From an uncultured Bacilli bacterium (GTDB lineage Bacteria > Bacillota_I > Bacilli_A > RF39 > UBA660): a stretch of 24,397 bases of DNA. Every line of letters starts with the position of its first letter. Within the stretch, counting starts at the first letter, position 1. The stretch is from assembly GCA_949440065.1 (NCBI GenBank), contig CASRZP010000007.1, positions 1 to 24,397 of the forward strand, read 5' to 3'. The position numbers and the translations under genes were made by a program. Under the pieces are notes generated by a model. The model saw only the letters and a list, made by a program, of their open reading frames with translations. It searched no databases and was not told where the DNA came from. Shown here piece by piece: positions 6,827-14,714 of the stretch.

Positions 6827-7969
6827 ATGGAGCAAGCAAAAGATCAAAGTGAAGCTATGGTAATGAAGCTTCTTCATTATTTTATTACCGAAAAAAATTA
6901 TAATCCCATTATCTTACAAGGAGCAGAAAACGAAATTTGGTTAGAAAATTTAGAGCAAGATTATAAAATTGTGCGTATTGTTTCAAATTATATTCATAAC
7001 GAGGAACAACTTCATTTTGATTTATTTAAAACAAGAAAAATTATGAAAAAGATAAAAGCAAAAACCTTTTCTTTTCGAATGAATGTTTTAAGTTTGTATA
7101 CCAATTTAAGAGAACAAGTTAATTTGGTTTCTCTTCCTAATATCGATTGTGTTAAAGCCTCGACTAGGGAAGAGTTAACTCAAGAAGATAAAATCAATAC
7201 AGCTTTTCCTGATTTATTAAAAAAGTTAGAATTTTCAGAAGAAGGGGTACAATTATTTTTGAAAATTACTAGTGATATTAATCAAAAAAATCGAAAAGAT
7301 GCTATTGCTGTTGAAGATGTGTTTAAAAAAAGAAAACCTGTAATCACTTATGCTTTAGTATTTATCCATTTACTTATCTTTTTTGGAACAAAGTTGTTTG
7401 GTGTTTTTGATGAAGCCTTGGATATATTTTGTGTTCATGGACCCAGTATTCGTATTTTAGGTGAGTATTATCGCTTATTTACTGGTGCTTTCTTCCATGC
7501 CAATTTGTGGCATTTGGTGTTTAACACTTATGCTTTATATGTCATCGGTTCACAAGTAGAAAGCTTTATGGGAAAAGCGAAGTACTTAGTAATTTATTTC
7601 TTTACCATTTTAACTTCAAGTTTACTATCCATTACGTTAAATGGTAACATTGGAAGTGTTGGTGCCTCAGGTGCTATCTTTGGTTTGATGGGATGTTTGT
7701 TGTACTTTGGTTATCATTACCGTGTGTATTTAGGAAATGTATTAAAAAGTCAAATTGTTCCTTTAGTTCTACTTAATTTAATGATTGGTTTTCTAGATTC
7801 TGGTATAGATAATTATGCACATATTGGAGGACTAATTGGTGGGGTATTTATCACTATGGCTCTAGGAGTAAAATATAAAGAAAATAAACAAGAAAAGATA
7901 AATGGAATCATTATTTCTATCATTTTTGCTCTTTTTCTTCTGTATATGGGACTAAGTTACGCGCGTTAA
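6827..7969 (+). CDS. Rhomboid family intramembrane serine protease (GluP-like)
   Basis: Intramembrane protease. The 380 residues comprise a soluble N-terminal domain (about 1-165, no recognised motif) and a rhomboid core (about 170-350). Signatures: HANLWHLVFN at 224-233 (the H-x-N-x-x-H-L-x-x-N motif), GASG at 279-282 with nucleophile S281, and AHIGG at 331-335 with catalytic H332. A final helix (about 360-377) follows. The large N-terminal domain resembles the layout of Bacillus GluP/YqgP, but the C-terminal TPR repeats of that protein are missing. AAGG lies 10 bases before the ATG. The gene is monocistronic, with its own promoter and the next promoter just after its stop. Confidence 0.9.
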   Translation: MEQAKDQSEAMVMKLLHYFITEKNYNPIILQGAENEIWLENLEQDYKIVRIVSNYIHNEEQLHFDLFKTRKIMKKIKAKTFSFRMNVLSLYTNLREQVNLVSLPNIDCVKASTREELTQEDKINTAFPDLLKKLEFSEEGVQLFLKITSDINQKNRKDAIAVEDVFKKRKPVITYALVFIHLLIFFGTKLFGVFDEALDIFCVHGPSIRILGEYYRLFTGAFFHANLWHLVFNTYALYVIGSQVESFMGKAKYLVIYFFTILTSSLLSITLNGNIGSVGASGAIFGLMGCLLYFGYHYRVYLGNVLKSQIVPLVLLNLMIGFLDSGIDNYAHIGGLIGGVFITMALGVKYKENKQEKINGIIISIIFALFLLYMGLSYAR

Positions 7970-7985
7970 TTTTGTATGAAATGCC

Positions 7986-8014
7986 TTGCGAAAAAGAAAA
8001 AACAATGCTAGAAT
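7986..8014 (+). promoter_or_regulatory. Promoter of ireB-ruvX-DUF1292
   Basis: TTGCGA (7986-7991), 17-base spacer, TAGAAT (8009-8014) preceded by TGC (extended -10). It begins 16 bases after the stop of the rhomboid gene. Confidence 0.7.
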
Positions 8015-8045
8015 AATCATATAAGTATGGATGTGGGGTGGTAAA

Positions 8046-8288
8046 ATGGACACTCAATTTTATGATTTAGAACAATTTGATGAAGCTAAAGTTCGTGATG
8101 TATTAAATGAAGTTAAGGAATCTTTAAGTGAACGTGGGTATAATCCCGTTAATCAAATCGTAGGATATTTAATGAGTGGAGACCCAGGATACATTTCTAG
8201 TCATCGTGATGCTAGAAGTAAAATGAAAAGTTTAGAACGAAGTAAAATTTTAGAAACCTTACTGAAGTGCTTTATGGAGCAAGACTAA
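8046..8288 (+). CDS. ireB: IreB family regulatory phosphoprotein
   Basis: Small cytoplasmic protein of the UPF0297/YrzL family. In Enterococcus its member IreB is phosphorylated by the Ser/Thr kinase IreK and tunes cephalosporin resistance. The 80 residues contain the conserved core ERGYNPVNQIVGYLMSGDPG (34-53) and the ERSKILETLL helix near the end. The known phosphorylation site is on N-terminal threonines; here T3 is the only early candidate. GGGGTGG precedes the ATG. The order ireB-ruvX-DUF1292 is the Firmicute standard. The TAA stop shares its last base with the ATG of ruvX. Confidence 0.92.
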   Translation: MDTQFYDLEQFDEAKVRDVLNEVKESLSERGYNPVNQIVGYLMSGDPGYISSHRDARSKMKSLERSKILETLLKCFMEQD

Positions 8289-8704
8289 TGCGTTATTTAG
8301 GTCTTGATTTAGGAAGTAAAACCCTAGGCGTTGCTGTTAGTGATTTAACAGGTACCATTGCTACTAGCAAAACAGTCATTCATCATAATGAAGAATACGA
8401 TATGTTAGTTCAAGAGTTGAAACGCTGGATAGATGAGTACCAAATTACAGCAATCGTATTAGGATACCCTAAACAGTTAAATAATAGTGTAGGAGAGAAG
8501 GCTTTACTTAGTGAAGCGTTCAAACAAAAATTAGAAAAAGTATACGGTTTACCTGTTTACTTAGAAGATGAACGATTAACGACGAAAGTAGCCACTCAAG
8601 TTTTACTAAAACACGATGTAACAAGAAAAAAACGTAAGCAAGTAGTAGATAGCATGGCAGCAGCCGTTATTTTACAAAGTTTTTTAGATAGAAAGGAAAA
8701 TTAA
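8288..8704 (+). CDS. ruvX: Putative pre-16S rRNA nuclease / Holliday junction resolvase RuvX (YqgF)
   Basis: RNase H-fold nuclease. The family was first proposed to resolve Holliday junctions and is now thought to process the 5' end of 16S rRNA. The 138 residues are the normal length. Catalytic acidic positions are visible: D7 in YLGLDLGSKT, the ..EDERLTT segment (93-99), and D121 in VDSMAAAVIL (120-129). The phosphate-binding VLGYPKQLNNSVG (57-69) is conserved. The ATG overlaps the stop of ireB by one base, and GGAG lies eight bases upstream, so translation is coupled. It is followed one base later by a DUF1292 gene. Confidence 0.94.
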   Translation: MRYLGLDLGSKTLGVAVSDLTGTIATSKTVIHHNEEYDMLVQELKRWIDEYQITAIVLGYPKQLNNSVGEKALLSEAFKQKLEKVYGLPVYLEDERLTTKVATQVLLKHDVTRKKRKQVVDSMAAAVILQSFLDRKEN

Positions 8705-8705
8705 A

Positions 8706-9014
8706 ATGGAAGAATTAGAACAAAATGTTATTAAAGTGAAAGATGAAAATGGAAATGAAGTAAATTATCAAGTTTTATTTACTTTTGAAAGCGAAGAAAC
8801 CAACAAAAGTTATGTAGCTTATACGGATGAGAGCAAAGATGAAGAGGGAAATGTAAGAGTGTTTGCATCAAGTTATGATCCTAATGATATGTCTCATTTA
8901 GAACCTATTGAAACAGAGGAAGAGTGGAAAGTCATTGATGCGATTTTATCTTCTATCCAAGAAGAAATTAAAGAAAAGTTACAAAATGCAGAAGGAGAAA
9001 CTGGTGCCGAATAG
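8706..9014 (+). CDS. DUF1292 family protein (UPF0473, YrzB-like)
   Basis: Small acidic cytoplasmic protein of unknown function, 102 residues. The family pattern is clear: an opening VIKVKDENGNEVNYQVLFTF, then SYVAYTDES, and a closing EEEWKVIDAILSSI. It is the third member of the conserved ireB-ruvX-DUF1292 operon and starts one base after the ruvX stop, with an AAAGGA ribosome site within the end of ruvX. A second DUF1292 gene lies at 20130 in this window. The hairpin that follows begins inside its stop codon. Confidence 0.88.
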   Translation: MEELEQNVIKVKDENGNEVNYQVLFTFESEETNKSYVAYTDESKDEEGNVRVFASSYDPNDMSHLEPIETEEEWKVIDAILSSIQEEIKEKLQNAEGETGAE

Positions 9015-9024
9015 TCTATTCGGC
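9006..9024 (+). terminator. Perfect hairpin after the DUF1292 gene, poor T-run
   Basis: GCCGAATA (9006-9013), loop GTC, TATTCGGC (9017-9024): an 8-bp perfect stem that includes the stop codon. Only TT follows before CAAATTTG, so it may be a weak terminator, an mRNA-stabilising hairpin, or may hide the next gene's leader. Confidence 0.45.
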
Positions 9025-9041
9025 TTCAAATTTGTTGTATA

Positions 9042-10115
9042 ATGAAATTAATAAAAAGGGTAATGTTTATCATATTAGTGCTTATTGCTATTGTTTTCAT
9101 TTTCTCAGGTGTCTATTTACAAAGACAATTAATGCCTATAGGAAATAGCGATAAGAAAATAGAAATTGTAATTCCCCAAGGGACTAGTGTAAAAGGAATA
9201 GGTAACATTTTAAAAGAAAATGGTTTAATAAAATCGAGTAATTTTTTCTATTATTATGCAAAAATAACAGGAAAAGATAATTTAAAAGCAACGACATATC
9301 AATTAAGCAATAACATGAGTATAGATGAGATTTTAGAAATCTTGGAAAAAGGAAACGGATATAATCCTAGTGCTATTTCTATTACCTTTAAAGAAGGTAT
9401 CAACATGCGAGAAATAGCAAGATTGATTGAAATTTCTACCAACAATTCGTATGATGATGTTATTTTAAAGGCAAATGATGCTAATTATATCAATCAATTG
9501 AAAGAAAGGTACTGGTTTATCACAAATCGTTTAGATGATGATGGTCTTTATTATAAACTAGAAGGGTATTTATTTCCTGATACTTATACGTTACAAGATA
9601 AAGATGTTAGTGTGGAATATATTTTTGATAAAATGTTAGAGAATATGGCGAAACATTTAGAACCATATCGTAATTTCTCTTATGATAAATTAGATATTCA
9701 TGATTATTTATCATTAGCGTCTATGTTAGAAAAAGAAGGTTTAAACGACAGTGACCGGAGTAAGATGGCTACTGTGTTTTTCAATCGTATCGATAAAGGA
9801 ATGAGTTTAGGAAGCGATGTTACTACAAGATACGCCAATAAACTAGATACCTATGATGCATTAACTAGTGAACAGTTTAATTTTAAAAGTCCATATAATA
9901 CTAGACTTACTGATGGTTCAATGAACGGAAAACTTCCTTTAGGGCCAGTATCTAGTATATCAGATGGTGCCATAAAAGCTGCGTTTTATCCAGTTGAAGG
10001 TAATTTTTTATACTTTATTTCTAATATTCAAACAAAAGAAACCTTTTTCTTTGATAATAAAAATGATTTTGACAACAAAAAAAATGAATTACAAAATGTT
10101 AACCAAGGATTTTAA
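9042..10115 (+). CDS. mltG: Endolytic murein transglycosylase MltG (YceG-like)
   Basis: Membrane-anchored lytic transglycosylase that cleaves nascent glycan strands and sets their length. The 357 residues have a single N-terminal membrane anchor (about 6-27), a LysM-like subdomain (about 40-105), and the catalytic YceG domain with LEGYLFPDTY (173-182), ASMLEKEG (226-233; E230 the presumed catalytic glutamate) and SPYNTR...LPLGPVSS near the end. The start is uncertain. ATG 9042 has no ribosome site and overlaps a TATAAT. ATG 9063 (codon 8) has AAGGG but only two bases away. The next gene begins after 12 bases, so mltG and trmR are probably co-transcribed. Confidence 0.9.
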   Translation: MKLIKRVMFIILVLIAIVFIFSGVYLQRQLMPIGNSDKKIEIVIPQGTSVKGIGNILKENGLIKSSNFFYYYAKITGKDNLKATTYQLSNNMSIDEILEILEKGNGYNPSAISITFKEGINMREIARLIEISTNNSYDDVILKANDANYINQLKERYWFITNRLDDDGLYYKLEGYLFPDTYTLQDKDVSVEYIFDKMLENMAKHLEPYRNFSYDKLDIHDYLSLASMLEKEGLNDSDRSKMATVFFNRIDKGMSLGSDVTTRYANKLDTYDALTSEQFNFKSPYNTRLTDGSMNGKLPLGPVSSISDGAIKAAFYPVEGNFLYFISNIQTKETFFFDNKNDFDNKKNELQNVNQGF

Positions 10116-10127
10116 GGGGGAAACCAA

Positions 10128-10715
10128 GTGGATACACTCATTCAAGACATGAAAGATTACGCTCAAGAAAATAGTGTTCCTATTATGAGTGAAGAAGGAA
10201 TCGTATTTTTACAAAAATTTATTGATGAACATAAGATTACTCACATTTTAGAAATAGGAACAGCTATTGGGTATTCTGCTATTTGTATGGCAAATGTGAG
10301 AAAAAGTATACAAATTATCTCGATTGAACGTGATGAAATTCGCTATCAAAAGGCTAAAGAAAACGTAGAAAAAGCACATTTAGAAAAAAGAATCACCTTA
10401 ATCTTTGACGATGCTTTCAACGTAGGGTTAAATGAAAAATTTGATTTGATTTTTATTGATGCAGCCAAAGCACAAAATATTCGTTTTTTTGAGAGATTTT
10501 CTCCTTTATTGAATAAATATGGTTACATTATTACTGATAATATGTATTTTCATGGCCTAGTAGAGAAAAAAGATTTAAGTAATGAAACAAAAAATGTGCG
10601 AAAAATGGTGGAAAAAATTAGAAATTACCATCAGTATTTAAACAATTTAGAAGATTATCACAGTACCATTTATAAAATTGGTGATGGAATTTCCGTAAGT
10701 GAAAAACTTTCTTAA
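10128..10715 (+). CDS. trmR: tRNA 5-hydroxyuridine methyltransferase
   Basis: SAM-dependent O-methyltransferase of the catechol-O-methyltransferase-like class. The Bacillus YrrM homologue, now named TrmR, methylates 5-hydroxyuridine at tRNA position 34 to 5-methoxyuridine. The 195 residues show the SAM motif ILEIGTAIGYSAI (40-52), acidic IERDE (66-70), metal-site residues FIDAAKAQ (109-116) and TDNMYFHG (136-143). The GTG start has AAGGGGG upstream. The assignment to tRNA rather than small molecules rests on its position directly before two U32-family genes that make the 5-hydroxyuridine. A terminator separates it from them. Confidence 0.85.
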   Translation: MDTLIQDMKDYAQENSVPIMSEEGIVFLQKFIDEHKITHILEIGTAIGYSAICMANVRKSIQIISIERDEIRYQKAKENVEKAHLEKRITLIFDDAFNVGLNEKFDLIFIDAAKAQNIRFFERFSPLLNKYGYIITDNMYFHGLVEKKDLSNETKNVRKMVEKIRNYHQYLNNLEDYHSTIYKIGDGISVSEKLS

Positions 10716-10718
10716 ATC

Positions 10719-10741
10719 AGTATCGATTAAGATACTTTTTT
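10719..10741 (+). terminator. Terminator after trmR
   Basis: AGTATC (10719-10724), loop GATTAA, GATACT (10731-10736), then T to 10741. A perfect 6-bp stem three bases after the stop codon. Confidence 0.75.
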
Positions 10742-10807
10742 CTTTTTTTCGTTAAGATGTTTTGCCATCAATTTTTTTTGAAATTCCTAGAATTTTCATG
10801 GATAGTG

Positions 10808-10816
10808 TGTTATAAT
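10808..10816 (+). promoter_or_regulatory. Extended -10 promoter of trhP1-trhP2-dGTPase
   Basis: TGT directly followed by TATAAT (10811-10816). The -35 is weak. The predicted start leaves a leader of about 35 bases with AAGGAGG before the ATG. Confidence 0.65.
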
Positions 10817-10857
10817 ACCATCATCGATGAAAAGACTATTGACTAAGGAGGCGTAAA

Positions 10858-11736
10858 ATGAAATTAATGGTTGAAGCGACAAGTAATAATTTAGAAAAGT
10901 ATCAAAAACATGATATTTCTGCAGTAGTATACGGTTTGAAAAATTTTTCTGTACACATGGGAAGTTATATTGATTTAGAAGAATTAAAGAAAATAGTTAA
11001 AGACAAAGGAAATTTAGAAATTTTTCTTTCCATTAACAAAGTATTATTTGATGAAGAAATGGACGTATTATCCAACTTGCTAAAAGAGATTGACAAATTG
11101 GATATTGCAGGTATTTTTTATTACGACTTAGCTATTCTTACTCTTAGTCAGGAACTTAAATTAAAAACAAATTTAGTTTGGAATCAAACGCATATGGTTA
11201 CCAATTATCAAACTTGTTCCTATTATCAAAAGCAAGGAGTAAAATATGCCTTTTTATCTAGTGAAATTACCTTAGATGAGATGCTAGAAATCAATAAAAA
11301 AACATCAATTTCTTTAATTGCAATGGTATATGGATATCCTATCAGTGCCTTTTCTCATCGACATTTACTAAAAAATTATTACGAGTTTTTAAATCAAAAA
11401 GAAAAAGAAGAATTAACCATTTTAGAACCCGTTAGCCAGCAAAAATATTTAGTAAGAGAAGAAAAAGAAGGGACAACCTTTTATCGAAAAGAAATAGTAA
11501 ATGGTGCCAAGGCTTACTTATCGATGTTAAATCAAATCGATTATGCTTATCTTAGAGAGTATCATATTCCCAATGATGAATTTTTCAAAGTAGTAGATTC
11601 CTTTGCCTCTATTAAAAATAAAACATTAGATAAAAAAGAACAAGAACAATGGTTAGAGAAAATGGATACCATTATTCCTAGCACATACACAGGATTTTTC
11701 TATCAAAAAACAATTTATAAGGTGAAAAAATCATGA
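10858..11736 (+). CDS. trhP1: U32-family tRNA hydroxylation protein, TrhP1-like
   Basis: Peptidase-U32-fold protein of the short (about 290-310 residue) type, YrrN in Bacillus. TrhP1 and TrhP2 together use prephenate to hydroxylate U34 of tRNAs. The 292 residues contain the TIM-barrel opening (VEATSNNLEKYQ, about 5-16) and the HMVTNYQT strand in the middle (about 111-118). The Cys cluster of the longer partner is missing, as in other short members. AAGGAGG is seven bases before the ATG. The stop overlaps the next start (ATGA). Conservation is modest, so the gene name rests mainly on length and on the directly overlapping TrhP2 gene. Confidence 0.78.
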   Translation: MKLMVEATSNNLEKYQKHDISAVVYGLKNFSVHMGSYIDLEELKKIVKDKGNLEIFLSINKVLFDEEMDVLSNLLKEIDKLDIAGIFYYDLAILTLSQELKLKTNLVWNQTHMVTNYQTCSYYQKQGVKYAFLSSEITLDEMLEINKKTSISLIAMVYGYPISAFSHRHLLKNYYEFLNQKEKEELTILEPVSQQKYLVREEKEGTTFYRKEIVNGAKAYLSMLNQIDYAYLREYHIPNDEFFKVVDSFASIKNKTLDKKEQEQWLEKMDTIIPSTYTGFFYQKTIYKVKKS

Positions 11737-12947
11737 AAAAAATAGAATTATTAGCTCCTGCTGGAGATTTAGAACGTTTAAAAATTGCCATTTTATATGG
11801 TGCAGATGCGGTTTATATTGGAGGACAAGACTATAGCTTACGAGCTAACGCCAATAATTTTAGCATTGAAGAAATGCGTGATGCTTGCACATTTGCTCAT
11901 TCTTATCATAAAAAAGTATACTTAACCTTAAACATCGTCTTTCATAACGAAGATTTAGACGGTGTGAGGGATTATATTGATAAAGCAGTAGGGGCAGGAA
12001 TTGATGCTTTTATCGTTAGCGATCCTTCAATCATTTCTATCATTAAAGAAAAATACCCTCAAGTCGAAGTACACATTAGTACGCAAAACTCAACTTCAAA
12101 TAGTAAAGCTGTAGAATTTTTCAAAAAACAAGGAGCCAATCGCGTTGTTTTAGCCCGCGAATTAACCAAGGAACAAATCAAAAATATCATTGAAAAAACC
12201 AAAGTAGACATGGAAGTATTTATTCATGGTGCCATGTGTACTTGCTTTAGTGGAAGATGTACCTTATCCAATTACGTTACCAATCGCGATGCCAATCGAG
12301 GGGGGTGTGCCCAAGTATGTCGTTTCACCTTTCAAGATAGCGAAGTAGAAAAAGCAAACTTTACTATGGCCTTAAAAGATTTAAATATGTCAAACTACAT
12401 TCGTGACATGATCGAAATTGGAGTAACCTCCCTAAAAGTAGAAGGACGCATGCGTTCAGTTTACTATTTAGCCACAGTCATTGGAGCATATCGAAAAATT
12501 ATCGATTATTATTTAGAAGATAGCAAAGAAAAAGAATTACTATCAAAAGAACAAAAATCATTAGCCAATGTATCTAATCGAGAGACAAGTGCTCATTATT
12601 TTCCTAAAGAAAATAACTTTAGTGATGAGTTTAGTGATCAATATTACACAGGAAGGCAAGAAATTTCTAATCAAGATTACTTAGGATTGATTATTGACTA
12701 CGATGATAAGAATAAACGCCTTATTTTAAAAGAAAAAAACTTTTTTTCCGTTGGAGACCAAGTGGAATTATTTACCCCTAGTTTGATGACATACTCTTTT
12801 ACTGTAGAAGAAATTTACGATGAAAATTTAGATCCCATTCAACAAGCACGTCATCCAGAAGAAACTCTACAAATTCCTTTTCATCATAAAGTAGAACCAT
12901 TTTCCATGTTAAGATTAATTAAAAAGGGGCAAGAAAATGAACAATGA
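11733..12947 (+). CDS. trhP2: U32-family tRNA hydroxylation protein, TrhP2-like
   Basis: Peptidase U32 family protein needed for forming 5-hydroxyuridine at tRNA U34 in bacteria. The 404 residues start with the family's ELLAPAGDLERLKIAILYGA (5-24). The U32 signature runs from EVFIHGAMC (161-169) through SGRCTLSNY (173-181) and NRGGCAQVCR (188-197). The cysteines C169, C171, C176, C192 and C196 probably hold an iron-sulfur cluster, as proposed for relatives. The C-terminus (from about 300) is a barrel-like domain. It overlaps trhP1 by four bases and the following HD-hydrolase gene by 11 bases, so all three are one translation-coupled unit. Confidence 0.88.
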   Translation: MKKIELLAPAGDLERLKIAILYGADAVYIGGQDYSLRANANNFSIEEMRDACTFAHSYHKKVYLTLNIVFHNEDLDGVRDYIDKAVGAGIDAFIVSDPSIISIIKEKYPQVEVHISTQNSTSNSKAVEFFKKQGANRVVLARELTKEQIKNIIEKTKVDMEVFIHGAMCTCFSGRCTLSNYVTNRDANRGGCAQVCRFTFQDSEVEKANFTMALKDLNMSNYIRDMIEIGVTSLKVEGRMRSVYYLATVIGAYRKIIDYYLEDSKEKELLSKEQKSLANVSNRETSAHYFPKENNFSDEFSDQYYTGRQEISNQDYLGLIIDYDDKNKRLILKEKNFFSVGDQVELFTPSLMTYSFTVEEIYDENLDPIQQARHPEETLQIPFHHKVEPFSMLRLIKKGQENEQ

Positions 12948-14088
12948 AGAACAATTTTGGATTTTAGAACTTTACCATCAAGAATTACAAAAAGAAAAAG
13001 ATTATGCAAAATACGCTACTTCTTCTGATTCAGCAATTTACTTAAAACCTTTATCCAAAGATTATCGCTTACCATTTGCTATGGATACGGATAAAATTAT
13101 TCATGCCCTATCTTATAGTAGATATCAAAATAAAACCCAAGTTTATTCTAAAGTAGAAAATGATCACGTCAGTACTCGATTAATTCATGTTCAATTAGTT
13201 AGTAAAATAGCAAGAACCATAGCTCGTGCGTTAAGCCTTAATGAAGACTTAACCGAAGCTATTGCTCTAGGTCACGATATAGGCCATGCACCTTTAGGCC
13301 ATTTTGGGGAAAGTGTATTAAATGAATTGTCTTTAAAGTACTGTCAAGAATTTTTTTACCATCATGTGCAAAGTGTACGAAATTATTTGGTATTAGAAAA
13401 CAAGGGATGTGGTCTTAATTTATCCGTTCAAGTTTTAGATGGAATTTTATGTCACAATGGAGAGGAATTAATGCAAAAGTATGTTCCAAGAAAAAAGACA
13501 GAAAAGGAATTCCTAGAAGAATATCAATTATGTTATCAGAGCAAAGAAGCAAATAAAAAATTGCAGTCCATGACACTTGAAGGGTGCATTGTTCGAATTA
13601 GTGATGTTGTTGCTTATATTGGACGTGATATAGAAGATGCGATTCAATTAAAACGCTTTAAAAGAGAAGATATTCCTTTAGCGATTAAACAAGTATTAGG
13701 CGATAATAATCATGATATCATTCATCATTTAGTTACTGATATTATACATAATAGTTTAGGAAAATCATACATTGGACTAAGCGACAAAGTTTATCAAGCT
13801 TTAGTTGCTCTCCATCAATTTAACTATCAACATATTTATAAGAAGTCTCAAAAAGAAGAAGTGCTAGATTATTATCATGATGGAATTTTTTCCTTGTATG
13901 ATAAATATATGGAGGATTTAAAAAGTGAAAATACTGCTAGTTTAATTTACCAAGATTTTTTATTGCATATGTCAAAAGAATATGTCAACTTGACGTCAAA
14001 AGAAAGAATGGTAATTGATTTCCTTGCGGGAATGACCGATGAATATTTAACAAGAGAGATAAATTTGCTTCTATCCAAAAATAAATAA
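12937..14088 (+). CDS. dGTPase-family HD-domain triphosphohydrolase
   Basis: HD-superfamily hydrolase resembling deoxyguanosine triphosphate triphosphohydrolases, which cut dNTPs to deoxynucleosides and triphosphate and so affect dNTP pools. The 383 residues contain H84 (TRLIHVQLV), the HD pair H113-D114 in LGHDIGHAPLGHFGE (111-125), and a late aspartate D223 in RISDVVAYIGRD (220-231), giving a full H-HD-D metal site. DKIIHALSYSRYQNKTQV (52-69) is a conserved family segment. It starts within trhP2 (11-base overlap) behind AAAGGGG. The link to tRNA modification is positional only. Substrate preference cannot be predicted. Confidence 0.88.
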   Translation: MNNEEQFWILELYHQELQKEKDYAKYATSSDSAIYLKPLSKDYRLPFAMDTDKIIHALSYSRYQNKTQVYSKVENDHVSTRLIHVQLVSKIARTIARALSLNEDLTEAIALGHDIGHAPLGHFGESVLNELSLKYCQEFFYHHVQSVRNYLVLENKGCGLNLSVQVLDGILCHNGEELMQKYVPRKKTEKEFLEEYQLCYQSKEANKKLQSMTLEGCIVRISDVVAYIGRDIEDAIQLKRFKREDIPLAIKQVLGDNNHDIIHHLVTDIIHNSLGKSYIGLSDKVYQALVALHQFNYQHIYKKSQKEEVLDYYHDGIFSLYDKYMEDLKSENTASLIYQDFLLHMSKEYVNLTSKERMVIDFLAGMTDEYLTREINLLLSKNK

Positions 14089-14117
14089 TTGACTTTTGTC
14101 CTTTTTTATAGTATTAT
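14089..14117 (+). promoter_or_regulatory. Promoter of greA
   Basis: TTGACT (14089-14094) beginning directly after the preceding stop codon, 17-base spacer, TATTAT (14112-14117). No TG extension. The ATG is 36 bases downstream with AGAGGTGA. Confidence 0.8.
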
Positions 14118-14152
14118 TTTAGGGACATTACAAATTTTAGAGGTGATAACGA

Positions 14153-14623
14153 ATGAGTGATAGAAAACCAGTTTATTTGACCCAGGAAGGGTTAGATGAT
14201 TTAAAAATAGAATTAGATGATTTGATTAACGTAAAAAGACCTAAGAATATTCAATCCATTAAAGAAGCAAGGTCACTAGGAGACTTATCTGAAAATGCAG
14301 ATTATGATGCTGCTAAAAATGAGCAAGCACAGTTAGAAACAAGGATTAAAACGATTGAGAAGATGTTAGAAAACGCCATCATCATTAAGGAAGTATCAAA
14401 AGATAAAGTTGGTCTAGGAAGTTTAGTGGCTATTCAATACATTGACGATGATGAAGAAGATGAGTATAAAATTGTTGGTAGTCAGGAAGCAGATCCGTTT
14501 GCAAGTAAAATTTCTAATGAAAGTCCTATTGCTAAAGCCTTACTTAATCATAAAGTAGGGGATGTAGTAACTGTGGATAGTCCAAATGGAAGTTATGATG
14601 TAAAAATTACTGCTATCAATTAG
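14153..14623 (+). CDS. greA: Transcription elongation factor GreA
   Basis: Binds the secondary channel of RNA polymerase and stimulates cleavage of backtracked RNA. The 156 residues are the standard length. The N-terminal coiled coil (about 10-75) carries the tip SLGDLSENADYDAA (41-54), where D44 and E47 match the catalytic acidic pair, followed by the C-terminal FKBP-like domain (IVGSQEADP..., ISNESPIAKALLNHKVGD). AGAGGTG precedes the ATG. It is transcribed alone between its own strong promoter and terminator. Confidence 0.96.
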   Translation: MSDRKPVYLTQEGLDDLKIELDDLINVKRPKNIQSIKEARSLGDLSENADYDAAKNEQAQLETRIKTIEKMLENAIIIKEVSKDKVGLGSLVAIQYIDDDEEDEYKIVGSQEADPFASKISNESPIAKALLNHKVGDVVTVDSPNGSYDVKITAIN

Positions 14624-14642
14624 GTACCATAAGGTGCTTTTT
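14622..14642 (+). terminator. Terminator of greA
   Basis: AGGTACC (14622-14628), loop ATAA, GGTGCTT (14633-14639) with two G-U pairs, ending in a T-run. The left arm overlaps the stop codon. Confidence 0.7.
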
Positions 14643-14665
14643 CTATTCATTAAGCAAATTAATTG

Positions 14666-14694
14666 TTGTGTCCTATATCAAAATAAGATATAAT
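14666..14694 (+). promoter_or_regulatory. Promoter of tig
   Basis: TTGTGT (14666-14671), 17-base spacer, perfect TATAAT (14689-14694). The ATG is 21 bases downstream, behind GGAGGAG. Confidence 0.75.
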
Positions 14695-14714
14695 ATTGTC
14701 ACGGAGGAGTTAAT

